A stretch of 64,000 nucleotides of DNA. Source: Enoplosus armatus. Taxonomy: Eukaryota; Chordata; Actinopteri; Centrarchiformes; Enoplosidae. The stretch lies in NCBI RefSeq assembly GCF_043641665.1, contig NC_092203.1, positions 12,046,873 through 12,110,872 on the forward strand, in the 5' to 3' direction. The notes under the pieces are model-generated. The model was given only the letters and a program-made list of their open reading frames with translations, made no database searches and had not been told where the DNA came from. Positions 1 through 10,976 of this stretch are shown piece after piece. A program made the position numbers and the translations under genes. Within the stretch, counting starts at the first letter, position 1, and every line of letters begins with the position of its first letter.

Positions 1-788
1 AGGTCAGGTGGGGAAGGGGGCCCATGTCATTATTCTGTCATCTTTAAGGCCTTTGCTGGCTAGCCACGCAGTGGAGCACTTGGATGCATGTGATGGAGCA
101 TCGTCCTGCATTAAAATCATGGCCTTCTTGAATGATGTAGACTTTTTCCTGTACCACTGCTTGAAGAAAGTGTCTTCTAAAAACTGGCAGTAGGTTTGGG
201 AGTTGATTTTAAGTCCATCTTCAACACGAAAAGGTCCAACTAGCTCATCCTTAATAATAGCAGCCCATACCAGAACCCCACCTCCACCTCGCTGGCGTCT
301 GACTCGAAGTGGAGCTCTGTGCCCATTCGTGATCCATCTGGTCCGTCAAGAGTCACTCTCATTTCATCTGTCCATAAAACCTTTGAAAAATCTGTCTTCA
401 GATATCTCTTGGCCCGGTCCTGACGTTTCAACTTATGAGTCTTGTTCAGTGGTGGTCGTGTTTCAGCCTTCCTCACCTGGGCCATGTCTCTGAGCACCGA
501 ACACCTTGTACTTCTGGACAGGTTGCATTTCTGGAATATGGCAGCACTGGAGGTTAATGGGTTCCTGGTAGCTTCACGTTTAATTCTTCTCAAGTCTTTA
601 GCAGCTAATTTGCGCCTTTTTTTCTCCACACGTTTCTTGCGACCCTGTTGACTATTTGCAGCAAAACGTTTGATTGTTCGATGATCACGCCTCAATAGCT
701 TAGCTACTTCAAGAGTGCTGCATCCCTCTGAAAGGCATTTTACAATTTTTGACTTTTCAGAGTCTCTTAAATCTCTTTTTTGGCCCAT
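1..788 (-). mobile_element. Broken Tc1/mariner-type transposase, C-terminus outside the window
   Basis: Read on the minus strand from ATG 788, the protein opens with a helix-turn-helix DNA-binding part (RDHRTIKRF) and a basic linker, then reaches the first catalytic Asp in VLWTDEMRV (about residues 138-146). Shortly after DGPDG the frame is lost. The downstream transposase resumes in another frame, with the second catalytic block QDDAPSHAS at about 82-123. The third acidic residue and the other terminal repeat would lie left of base 1. Tc1 enzymes of about 340 residues cut and paste DNA between inverted repeats at TA sites. The frame break shows that this copy cannot make an active enzyme. 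The right inverted repeat probably lies within 790-900 but cannot be fixed without its partner. Confidence 0.88.
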
Positions 789-1097
789 TTAGGTCATCAA
801 GATACTCACTTGCCTAACAATTGTGCACGCAGTGTAATTTTCGGTGTTTCCATGGAAAGTGACCACCCAAGAAATGTTTATACCAAGATGCAGGAAAGGT
901 ATTTTGCCAAGTAAATGACATTATGTATAATTATATTTATATAAATATATAAATGTATATTTCTCAGCAATATTTTACCCAGAAAGAATTATGATAAGTA
1001 TATGCTCTGTGTTTGTTGGTGGATCCAGCAGTGTTTCTACCAGGATCCACTAGATAGAACACAGCACATGTAACACTGTGTGTCATTATGTTTTCAG

Positions 1098-1169
1098 CAG
1101 CAGAGCTCAGAGGTTCCCAGTGGTCAGTTAGCCCTGCAGCATCAAACATACAGAGACTCAATATTTGTG
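1098..1169 (+). pseudogene. Decayed NLR leader exon (copy of the 79-bp exon)
   Basis: This stretch matches the 79-bp exon that precedes the helical leader exon in NLR-1 (3388-3466) and NLR-2 (20826-20904), sharing the core CAGAGGTTCCCAGTGGTCAG. It keeps a plausible acceptor (ttttcag) and donor (gtgtgt). It is 7 bp shorter at its 5' end, so its length is a multiple of three and no longer fits the phase pattern of the family. It is probably the remnant of another NLR copy or of a local duplication. Confidence 0.6.
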
Positions 1170-1704
1170 GTGTGTACAAACACAACCACCTAGAAATTTT
1201 CCTAGAAATTACATTTATATGTTAGTAAATAGTTTTCCCAGTTACGCTGTGCTGGTAAACGTAATCTCTGCCTGGATTATGTTCACTGACAACTTTTTTT
1301 GAGTAAATTAAACGTTACATTAAATACCGCACAGGAGTTGTAGGTCAGAGGTAGGGCTGTACCCAACTCAGAATGTTGTCAGTCGAATTGGATTTCGCTG
1401 TTTAATTTGAATATTTGACTATTCGTTCCTTTTTTTTATATAAACTATCAAGCAACGCTTTAATAAACTGCCAGATTTTTGAATGGGGTTCGGCGGGACG
1501 TTCAGGGTGACAGCGACGTTCAGTAATATTGTAAACAAGCCAAGTTAGCCCTCCGAGCTAATGCGTGCTAACTACGCTAACAGTGGATCAGAAATATGCA
1601 ACAACATTTTATACAGACACTAGATATCAAACAAAAGCCAGAGACTGTATCATATTAAATTGCTGTGAGCTTAAAATTCACCACTTTTAAGCAGAACTGG
1701 GCCG

Positions 1705-2870
1705 CTGCCTCCATCTCACTCAGACTCACCCTGGGTCCGGTTCCACAGCTGCCTCCATCTCACTCAGACTCCTCCTGGGTCCGGTTCCACAGCTGCCTGG
1801 ACCTGTTGCAGACATCTTCACTGAGCTGACGGGATGACTTGATATAGTGGAATGATTTTACCCTGGAGAACAACATGAAAGTGAGGAGTGCTCTCTCCGC
1901 AGCTACCTCTGGGGACCGAAATGTTCCAAGAAACATACTGACTGACAAAAAAAATATTCTACACCTGGGGTTTCCCAAGGTGCTCCCAGGCAGATGCGAT
2001 ATATAATCCCTCCAGTGTGTTCTTGGTCTGCCTTGTGGCCTCCTCCTAGTTGGACATGCTTGGAACACCTCCACAAGTGTGGACATCCGAATCAGATGCC
2101 TGAACCACCTCAACTGACTCCTCGATTCAAAGGAACAGAAGTTGTACTCCAAGCTCCTTCCAAATGTCTAAGCTCTTCACCCTATTTCTAAGGGTGAGCC
2201 CAGGCACCCTACAAAGGAAACTTATTTTGTCAGCTTGTATGCATTATCTCTTTTCTTAGGTCATTACTCAGAGCTCACGAGGTTGGAACCTTGAGATTGA
2301 CCGGTAAATCAAGTGCTTTCTCTTAACCACAACAGTCCAGTGCAGCGTCCAAATTAGTGCTAAACCAGCACCAATCCGCTTGTTGACCTCACTCTTCATC
2401 TTAACCTCACTTGTGAACAAGACCCCAAGATACTTCAGGTCATTTACTTGGAGCTGTGGCAATGCAAGCCACTTCACCCTTGGCTGTGAATGACCTCCAA
2501 TTTTGAAGTACACCCTGGACAGATTGACAGATTAAGCCAGCAGAACCACACCATCTTCTCTGTGTCCACAAAACAGATGTAGACTGGATGGGAAACACTC
2601 ATCTCTCTCCCCATCGTCACTTCTGCACGACACACGACTGTCACTTGTTTGGAGGTCACTGCTGCACAGGCTTTTGACCGCTGGAGCCGGCAGGGAGCGA
2701 GACCTAAGGCCTTGGCCAACTCCACTCCGAACCACAACCATGGACGGCTGCCCGTAAGGGTAAACAAGTAAACATGGCAGGAAGCTTCTTTCACGTTCCC
2801 ATCCCCCCCAGGTCCTTCAGCTGACCCCAAACAACAAATTCTCCATCCTAGATGAGCAGGATTTCCCCTC
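1705..2870 (-). mobile_element. Degenerate LINE (non-LTR) reverse transcriptase fragment
   Basis: Minus-strand pieces in different frames match the end of a teleost LINE reverse-transcriptase protein in the right order: a block with NDLKYLGVLFTSE (about 2420-2400), then IYRSI (about 2300), then RWFRHLIRM and GRPRTHWRDYISHL (about 2100-2000). The palm domain and ORF1 are missing and frames change several times, so it is inactive. At its 3' side a 44-bp unit (1705-1748) is tandemly duplicated (1749-1792). The family (Rex, L2 or RTE type) cannot be fixed from this piece. Confidence 0.7.
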
Positions 2871-3387
2871 ATCGTCTCCGGAGTCTGATGGCCCTTTGTT
2901 GCCGTCGTCTGTCTCTCCTGTTAAGAGTCGCTCTCAGTGGCATGTCCCCTCTTTATGGCCTGGCTGCATCCAGTTCACCCCTCGACCTGTCACCAGTCTG
3001 CTGGTTCAGGCCTCCGAACTAGAGACACCACGCTCCCAACGACACACCCCTCAATGATCACATTACCAGAATCATTAAATCAAAACTGCACTCTCCACTC
3101 CGATCCACAATGGCCAAAAAACAATTTTATTAGTTCTATTAGCTGTTGTGTCTCGTGAGGGTGAGATGAAGAGTAATATGCACGGGGAAGACGCACATGA
3201 GACTGAATGATATTGGTTACATTGCAGCTTGTACTACAAAATGATTGTGTTGTTTATGTTTATTAACAAGGTCAGTACCCAGGATACCACAGTCCCCTGG
3301 TCCCAGGGTGCTGGTTCTCAACACTCTTCTACTATCAGTACTCGTCCTCTTCTCTCTGTCTGCTAATTCTTCATGACTCCTCCACAG
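2871..3387 (+). other. Spacer before NLR-1, possible LINE ORF1 trace
   Basis: No gene is recognised. A short open stretch near 2821-2900 reads FSILDEQDFPS, which resembles N-terminal segments of LINE ORF1 proteins, but it is too short to assign. The last bases (gactcctccacag) form the polypyrimidine tract and acceptor of the first recognisable NLR-1 exon. Confidence 0.3.
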
Positions 3388-6300
3388 AGTGGACCAGGAC
3401 AGCTCAGAGGTTCCCAGTGGTCAGTCTGCCCAGCAGCATCAAACACACCTGGACTCCATATTTATGGTCTGTACATGTACAACAAGTACTTTTACATCTA
3501 TTCTGTTCACAATAATCTCCATGCTGCACTTTTAGACCAGTGGACTGTCAGTCTGTCCAACATGGATCTGATTTGTTTGGTTCCATGATTTTAGTTTGAT
3601 TGTGTCATTCATATAATATTCTGTTCCAGCTGCTGGAGGAGAACATTGTCACTTTTGTGAAGAACGAGCTGAAGAAGATCCAGAAGGATCTGAGTTCAGA
3701 TTACCCAGAATGCTCAGAGAGTCAGAGGGAGGATGAGGAGGTGTTGGACGGTGAGGAGGAAGAGCAGAGGAAGAGCAGCAGAGAAGCATTTCGGAAGATC
3801 ACAGTGAACTTCCTGAGGAGAATGAAGCAGGAGGAGCTGGCTGTCTGTCTGCAGAGCAGTAAGAGGATTTCTCTACAGATTTAACATGATGGATAAATGG
3901 GACATTTACTAATGTCTCAAGAGATGGACGGAAATATGTTTATATATGCAATCTTTAGGGGAATTAAATAGTTATATTTTATATATTGCCATATATAAAT
4001 CACTTATTGATCTTATTTGTTGTGTCTTCATTCAGAAACTCCTACTGGAGTTTGTCAACATAAACTTAAATCTAACCTGAAGAAGAAGTTCCAGTGTGTG
4101 TTTGAGGGGATTGCTAAAGCAGGAAACCCGACCCCTCTGAACCAGATCTACACAGAGCTCTACATCACAGAGGGAGGGACTGGAGGGGTCAATGATGAAC
4201 ACGAGGTCAGACAGATTGAAACAGCATCCAGGAAACCAGGCAGACCTGAAACAACTATCAGATGTGAAGACATCTTTAAACCCTCACCTGGAAGAGACGA
4301 ACCAATCAGGACAGTGATGACAAAGGGAGTGGCTGGCATTGGGAAAACAGTCTTAACACAGAAGTTCACTCTGGACTGGGCTGAAGACAAAGCCAACCAG
4401 GACATACACTTCACATTTCCATTCACCTTCAGAGAGCTGAATGTGCTGAAAGAGAAAAAGTACAGCTTGGTGGAACTTGTTCATCACTTCTTTACTGAAA
4501 CCAAAGAGGCAGGAATCTGCAGGTTTGAAGAGTTCCAGGTTGTGTTCATCTTTGACGGTCTGGATGAGTGTCGACTTCCTCTGGACTTCCACAACAAAGA
4601 GATCCTGACTGATGTTACAGAGTCCACCTCAGTGGATGTGTTGCTGACAAACCTCATCAGGGGGAACCTGCTTCCCTCTGCTCGCGTCTGGATAACCACA
4701 AGACCTGCAGCGGCCAATCAGATCCCTCCTGAGTGTGTTGACATGGTGACAGAGGTCAGAGGGTTCACTGACCCAAAGAAGGAGGAGTACTTCAGGAAGA
4801 GGTTCAGAGATGAGGATCAGACCAGTAGAATCATCTCCCACATCAAGACCTCACGAAGCCTCCACATCATGTGCCACATCCCGGTCTTCTGCTGGATCAC
4901 TGCTACGGTTCTGGAGGACGTGTTGAAGACCAGAGAGGGAGGAGAGCTGCCCAAGACCCTGACTGAGATGTACATCCACTTCCTGGTGGTTCAGTCCAAA
5001 CTGAAGAACGTCAAGTATGATGGAGGAACAGAGACAGATCCGCACTGGAGTCCAGAGACCAGCAAGATGATTGTGTCTCTGGGAAAACTGGCTTTTGAGC
5101 AGCTGCAGAAAGGCAACCTGATCTTCTATGAATCAGACCTGACAGAGTGTGGCATCGATATCAGAGCAGCCTCAGTGTACTCAGGAGTGTTCACACAGAT
5201 CTTTAAAGAGGAGAGAGGACTGTACCAGGACAAGGTGTTCAGCTTCGTCCATCTGAGCGTTCAGGAGTTTCTGGCTGCTCTTCATGTCCATCTGACATTC
5301 ATCGACTCTGGTGTCAATCTGCTGTCAGAAGAACAATCAACCTCCCAGAAGTCTGAAACAAGAGAGACACAGTTCTACCAGAGTGCTGTGGACAAGGCCT
5401 TACAGAGTCCAAATGGACACCTGGACTTGTTCCTCCGCTTCCTCCTGGGACTGTCTCTGGAGACCAATCAGACTCTCCTACGAGGCCTGCTGACACAGAC
5501 AGGAAGTGGCTCACTGACCAATCAGGTAACGGTCGAGTACATCAAGAAGAAGATCGAGGAGACTCCCTCTGCAGAGAAAAGCATCAATCTGTTCCACTGT
5601 CTGAATGAACTGAATGATCGTTCTCTAGTGGAGGAGATCCAACAGTCTCTGAGTTCAGGAAAACTTTCCACAAATGAACTTTCTCCTGCTCAGTGGTCAG
5701 CTCTGGTCTTCATCTTACTGTCATCAGAAAAAGATCTGGACGTGTTTGACCTGAAGAAATACTCTGCTTCAGAGGAGGCTCTTCTGAGGCTGCTGCCAGT
5801 GGTCAAAACCTCCAAGAAAGCTCTGTAAGTGGGATTTATTCATCAAGAAATACTCTGCTGTCGTCCAACTGGAGAGAAAAATAAATAACTTATTGCTTGT
5901 TTCCTTTCTGTTGTCTCTCCAGACTGAGTGGCTGTAACCTCTCAGAGAGAAGCTGTGAAGCTCTGTCCTCAGTTCTCAGCTCCCAGTCCTCCAGTCTGAG
6001 AGAGCTGGACCTGAGTAACAACAACCTGCAGGATTCAGGAGTGAAGCTGCTGTCTGCTGGACTGAAGAGTCCGCAATGTACACTGGAAACTCTCAGGTCA
6101 GATTAAGTCACAGTTTGTCTCACATGTTTTTAATGATTTCTCTGAGCTCCATTTAATTTAAACCGCCTCTGTTTCTGAGTCCCTTCTGTCAGGATTTCAA
6201 ATTTTGCAATACAGAAAATCTTAACATTTTCCAATGGAATTTGTTCGAATTCAGATTCACATATTGATATGATCTCTGGCTGAGATCACGAACCTTATTT

Positions 6301-8233
6301 ATGTTTTGATATCATGTGATTATTGGCTGTTTGTTTATTCCTGATTCAGTAATGATTAATTGTCTTGTCTCCAACTTGTTTCAAGTAAAACAGCAAGAAT
6401 TTGATCCTGTGCTAAGAAGAGATTATGTATCCTGCTCAGTTCTCAGCCCCAGTCCTCTAGTCTGAGAGAGCTGGATTTGAATAACAACAGCCTACTGGAC
6501 TGAGGAGTGAAGCTGCTATCTGCTGGACTGGAGAGTCCTCACTGTAAACTGTAAACTCTAGGGTTTGGATTAACCCATTCAACTGATGACCATTTAGATA
6601 TTTAAGTGAACTTTGGCACTAGTTTCTAGAATTAGTTTCCATGATTTTTCTCTTTCTCTTTTTGCTTTTGCTGTTGAATTATTAAATACCACAGACTATG
6701 TTAAAGATTTCTTCTCAATTTGTATCTGGACCAAAATGTACCTGAACAAAAAACAAACAAAAATATACAGCCAAGTATTCACAGGGGGTTCCTCAAGCAC
6801 TGGTTGCAGACTAATTGCCTTTGTTTGGTGGCTACTTTGATATACCACTGTGAAGTCACATTTTCTTTTGTGCTGAAAAGTACATGTCTTTATTCTATCT
6901 TTTTGACAAAAGCTTCACTCTCTATAAACACATTTCAATGTTTTATGCCATGCTAGCAGCGTGCCTCTATGGGTGGCAATGTGGGTCTGTCAGTCGGTGC
7001 AGCACTTTGGTCCAGACTGAAATTTCAGATCAACAACTATTGGATCAATTGTCATGAAATGTGGTTCAGACATGTTCCCCTCAGGATTAATTGTCATAAC
7101 TTTGGTGATCCTCTGACTTTTCATCTAGCGCCATCATCAGGTCAACATGTTAGTTTGTCCAATACTTTGGTTTCTGACCAAATACCTGCAGAACTGATGA
7201 CATTCCCATCCGCTTCAGCTGTACTTTGTGTTACTGCTAATTAGGAAAAACTAAGATTATTTGTAGACAGTTTCTTCTTGTCTCTGACTGACACAGCAGT
7301 GCCCTCAGATGATCTGCCATGTGTGTTGTTTTGTGTTTGTAGTCTGTCAGGCTGTCTGATCACAGAGGAAGGCTGTGCTTCTCTGGCCTCAGCTCTGAGC
7401 TCCAACCCCTCCCATCTGAGAGAGCTGGACCTGAGCTACAATCATCCAGGAGACTCAGGAGTGAAGCTGCTGTCTGCTGGACTGGAGGATCCACACTGGA
7501 GACTGGACACTCTCAGGTATGAAGAGGCCTGCTGCAGCCACAGACAGTCAGTTTCAGATCTCAGAAAAACATAACTGTGTAAACATGGACATTACATTCC
7601 TCTCATAGTAATGTAATGTCCATGTGTGCATGCTGAAAGAGGATGTGCTGGTCTGACCCCCCTCCTCCTTTCAGGGTGGAGCCTGCTGGAGTCCGATGGT
7701 TGAGACCAGGTCTGAGGAAGTGTAAGTGTGTCTTTCATTTGATTCATGAAAACAAAGCAGCACACATTCAACCGTCTTCAGACTGTGACATCACTCATTC
7801 AGATCATGATGTCATCATCAAAGTGTCAATAATGAACAGATGATAGATTAATAACTGCAGCTGTATTGTGTCTCGTTCTCTCCATCAGATTCCTGTGAAC
7901 TCACACTCGACACAAACACTGTACACAGAAAGATCAGACTGTCTGACAACAACAGGAAGGCGACATATGTGGAGGAGGATCAGTCATATCCTGATCATCC
8001 AGACAGGTTTGACTGCTGGCCTCAGCTGATGTGTAGAACTGGTCTGACTGGTTGCTGTTACTGGGAGGTCGAGTGGAGAGGAGAGATTTCAGTGTCCGTG
8101 AGTTACAGGGGAATCAGCAGGAGAGGAATCGGTGAAGCCTGTGAGTTAGGAGGGAGCGATCAGTCCTGGAGTCTGAACTGCTTTGATGGAGGTCGTTACA
8201 CTGCCTGGCACAATAACAGAGGAACATCCATGA

Positions 8234-8267
<34 letters not shown>

Positions 8268-8457
8268 CTCTGCCTCTAACAGAGTAGCAGTGTATGTGGA
8301 CTGTCCTGCTGGCACTTTGTCCTTCTACAGAGTCTCCTCTGACACACTGATCCACCTCCACACCTTCAACACTACATTCAATGAACCTCTTTATCCTGGC
8401 TTTGGGTTTGAATTCTGGTCCAGTTCTGGTTCCTCAGTGTCTCTGTGTTCTCTGTAG
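3388..8457 (+). CDS. NLR-1: FISNA-NACHT-LRR-B30.2 receptor (NLRC3-like), 5' end not found
   Basis: Predicted cytosolic pattern-recognition receptor of the teleost NLR-C group. Exons inferred from GT-AG sites and matching phases: 3388-3466, 3630-3858, 4036-5824, 5923-6096, 7343-7516, 7675-7721 and 7889-8457 (stop TAG). Together they read about 1,020 codons without a stop. In order: helical leader ([17 protein letters not shown]), FISNA region, NACHT ATPase with Walker A GVAGIGKT and Walker [11 protein letters not shown], two 174-bp LRR exons, a 47-bp linker exon, and a PRY-SPRY (B30.2) exon containing YWEVEW. The start exon (MSQCEDRE type) and the proline-rich repeat exons found in NLR-2 are not visible in 1-3387, so the gene is either 5'-truncated or starts outside the window. 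The B30.2 domain carries a run of serines (about 8226-8277). NACHT and introns are nearly identical to NLR-2, which indicates recent duplication or gene conversion. Confidence 0.85.
6436..6562 (+). pseudogene. Dead LRR exon inside an NLR-1 intron
   Basis: The sequence CTGAGAGAGCTGGATTTGAA and the following AACAACAG and GTGAAGCTGCT blocks match the middle of the 174-bp LRR exons at 5923 and 7343. There is an in-frame TGA (ctggactgagg) and the usual CTCAG|GT donor has become ctctaggg. It is therefore an LRR exon that was lost, leaving two working LRR exons. Confidence 0.75.
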
Positions 8458-8512
8458 GGGGGAGAGTCTCCTCCTGTTATAGAAACATTCTTACTGAACA
8501 GATCACTTGAGT

Positions 8513-9322
8513 CTGTACAGCATGGGTGTCAAACTCTGGCCCGCGGGCCAAATTTGGCCCGCAGTGTAATTATATTTGGCCCGCGAGGCAACATAAAATT
8601 AATATTAGAGCTGGCCCGCCGGTACAGAACAGCGCATTCACCGCTAATACTACAAATCCCATAATGCTCTGCTCTTGTTTTGGCGCGTCAATCAGGACAG
8701 GACCCAGACATGCCCTCTACTCTGTGTCAGTAGTGATCTGTGCTTCGGCAGGAAAGCCCCCGCTCACCAAGCCTCCCCGTGCCTCTCTCCCAGACCACGC
8801 CGCGACCTCATACTACAATTGTCACCGTGTTACGCCTTCCCAAAAATGGCGAAAAGAAATGCAGAAAACAGAACTTTTCTGGACAGGTGGGAGGCAGAAT
8901 ATCTGTTTACATATGTAAAAGACAGACCCGTTTGTCTTATTTGTGGAGCCAACGTGTCTGTAACTAAGGAGTACAACATTAGACGACACTATGAAACAAA
9001 ACACCAGGACAAGTACAAGGACCTGGACATGAAAAAGTTTATTTTGATATTTACCTCAGAAGGCTGCAAATAGAAAAAAAACATACAATTTCTATTTAAA
9101 TTTTATTTAATATGCCATTGATATGTTTTTTTTATTTGAAATTCGATTTTGCATGTCTTCACTATTAAGTTACATAAGCGTTGCTTGTTCCATATTCAAT
9201 GTTAAAGCAAAACTTGTTTGGGTCCATATTAAAGGGTCATTTATTCAACGTTGGCCCGTGGCTTTGTTTAATTTTAAATTTTGGCCCACTGTGTATTTGA
9301 GTTTGACACCCCTGCTGTACAG
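8513..9322. mobile_element. Non-autonomous hAT element (794 bp) with 8-bp target duplication
   Basis: The element spans 8521-9314. Its ends are inverted repeats: CATGGGTGTCAAACTC at the left and the complement of CAGGGGTGTCAAACTC at the right, with one mismatch in 16. Both are followed inward by GGCCC-rich sequence. The flanks 8513-8520 and 9315-9322 are identical (CTGTACAG), the 8-bp duplication expected of hAT elements. The inside keeps only the N-terminal BED-finger part of a transposase, so the copy must be moved by an enzyme made elsewhere. Confidence 0.93.
8846..9073 (+). pseudogene. BED-type zinc-finger remnant of a hAT transposase
   Basis: From ATG 8846 the frame reads 75 codons starting MAKRNAENRTF, with a BED-like zinc finger: CLIC (Cys-x2-Cys) followed by HYETKH (His-x4-His). 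This resembles the N-terminus of hAT transposases and of domesticated relatives of the GTF2IRD2/ZBED5 type. Full hAT enzymes exceed 500 residues with an RNase-H-like catalytic core and a dimerisation domain. Both are absent here, apparently removed by internal deletion. It is not a host gene. Confidence 0.75.
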
Positions 9323-9616
9323 GATCACAGTTGCAGAAATCTTTCATGTTGTTGGAATAAATGAATCAATGAACTTTGTACAAAATAATTGAAAGTGATT
9401 GAAAAGATTCCTCATTTACTTTGTAAACTTCTTCCACTTCCAGTCCTTTCAAGATGGAAGCTGTAATCATTAAATGGTGGAGATGCCGTTGACTTGTACC
9501 TTCTGTCATGTTGAGTTTTGAATTCTGGCTCTTGTTCCAATAAAAGCAGAAAGTTACTGTGAGTGTGTTTGTTGTCTTTCTCAGGTCAGGACTACTGAGC
9601 TGATTCAGCTGACAGA

Positions 9617-9725
9617 TACAGTACATGGACAAAGGTTTGTGGACGCTGTTGTCCATAAAGACATGTTTTTTCCCAGTTTGGTGTGGAAGAACTTGGCTGT
9701 TCTGCACAGAGCCCAGACCTTTACC
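9617..9725 (+). mobile_element. Short Tc1/mariner-like fragment
   Basis: TACAGTACATGGACAAAGGT resembles the inverted-repeat end of a common fish mariner-like family (TACACTATATGGACAAAAGT, recalled from general knowledge). It is followed by a piece whose + strand frame contains AQSPDL, matching the AQSPDLNPIE motif of Tc1 transposases. The rest of the element is missing. Confidence 0.55.
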
Positions 9726-10489
9726 AGCTGGCTAACATCAAGCTAGCAACCTCAGTGTGAAGCTCGGAGAAGCTTTAGTTTGAGTGAAACGATGAGTCAA
9801 CTTTAGACCCCACTGAAGGAAGGACTAACTTTTATTGTACTTGTTAACAACTGCAAGATGTTTGTTAAACTGCAAAAACAATTGTACAATGGTTGTCTGA
9901 AAAGTTTCTACAATGCAAAAAGAAATTGTGTAGCAGGGACAGTTGAGAGTGTAACAGAGGTGTCACATGTCTGAGCCCAGGAGCCTGCTGCCTCAGAATC
10001 CGTCCATGTGAGGGAGAAACATTGGTACTTTGAACTCCAACTTTATTTAACTTTTTCCTCTTTACATCTAGTTGTAGTAAGACCTAGGACACACTCAGCC
10101 ATTACTACAATATTAAGCACTTCCAGCTCCACTGTCAGCTGTTCTGCATGAACTGTCGTACATTTACATTGCTGTAACTATCACAGAAGCAGTAGTCTTG
10201 CGAAAATAAAGGTTTATTTTATAACACGATAAGCTGATACATTATTATAACAAGAAACTTCCGTTTGGTGCTAAAACAAGAAGATGGAGAGACTGTAGCA
10301 TCAGCTATTCAAATATGGTTTGATTTAGTTTTATAGATACTGGTGATGAGACACAAACTAAATACCATCCATCACTTTGTTGTTATTGTGAGAAGTTTGT
10401 TTTAACGAGATACGTTGGTTTTGAGAAATAACGACAAAGTTCTGTGAGTAACATAGTCCATTGTGCAGGCTAGAATAAATAAATGATGT
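9726..10489. other. Intergenic spacer, nothing recognised
   Basis: No coding exon, RNA gene or repeat family is recognised between the mariner fragment and the target-site duplication of the gypsy element. The DNA is AT-rich with short ORFs only. Confidence 0.4.
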
Positions 10490-10493
10490 TAGA

Positions 10494-10850
10494 TGTTACC
10501 GGCACCAGACCTAGGGGAAATCTAGGCCGGTAGCAAAGGATACACAAGCTGAGGAGGCCTGTGTAGCCTAATATCAGCTGTGGATTAATGAGAGAGAGGA
10601 CTAAAGTTAGCTTCTTGCTCCAGCCACAGCGTGTTTATTACTGAGCTGCGCACGAGCAGAGCGAACTCTTAAAACGTCTCCCTACTGGATCCAGAGGCAT
10701 CAGAGCGCCATCTTCTGGTATGGAGGTGTATTACCCTTAAATTCAGACTCACAATGTTCGCGTTAGATTGATACAATAATAAGACAAAAATTAGGGGGGG
10801 TGTCTGTTTCCACATAAAAACTGAACATGTAGCATTTCTATCCTACTACA
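10494..10850 (-). repeat. 3' LTR of the gypsy element (357 bp)
   Basis: On the minus strand it begins TGTAGTAGGA and ends GGTAACA, giving the standard TG...CA termini. It carries a 15-bp segment (within 10535-10550) that the 5' LTR lacks. A near-perfect palindrome, CCTAGGGGAAATCTAGG, lies close to the outer end. Confidence 0.93.
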
Positions 10851-10862
10851 CTCTCCCCTGCT
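10851..10862 (-). other. Polypurine tract of the gypsy element
   Basis: On the minus strand AGCAGGGGAGAG abuts the 3' LTR. A purine run at this place primes plus-strand DNA synthesis in LTR retroelements. The position is exact; the function is inferred from the family. Confidence 0.75.
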
Positions 10863-10976
10863 TCAAGAGATGGCTCCGGACATCTAGAACCAACCTAACA
10901 CAAGTAAGATGTTTTGAGTCAAAAAAAAAAAAATCTGTTAAGTCAGATGGATAATGTAGTCTTTGAAGTCATGGGT

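Larger units (their letters stand above)
8458..9560 (+). promoter_or_regulatory. NLR-1 3' UTR with poly(A) signals
   Basis: Sequence after the NLR-1 stop is shared with the 3' end of NLR-3 (28160-28340), for example ATGAATCAATGAACTTTGTA-like and tttgtacaaaataattgaaagtg blocks, which shows it is part of the ancestral gene. AATAAA hexamers occur at 9356-9361 and 9539-9544. The UTR is split by a hAT element (8521-9314). Confidence 0.55.

Noticed and set aside
8146..8361. Gly/Arg-rich minus-strand ORF
   Set aside because: It is the complement of the serine repeat in the NLR-1 B30.2 exon.
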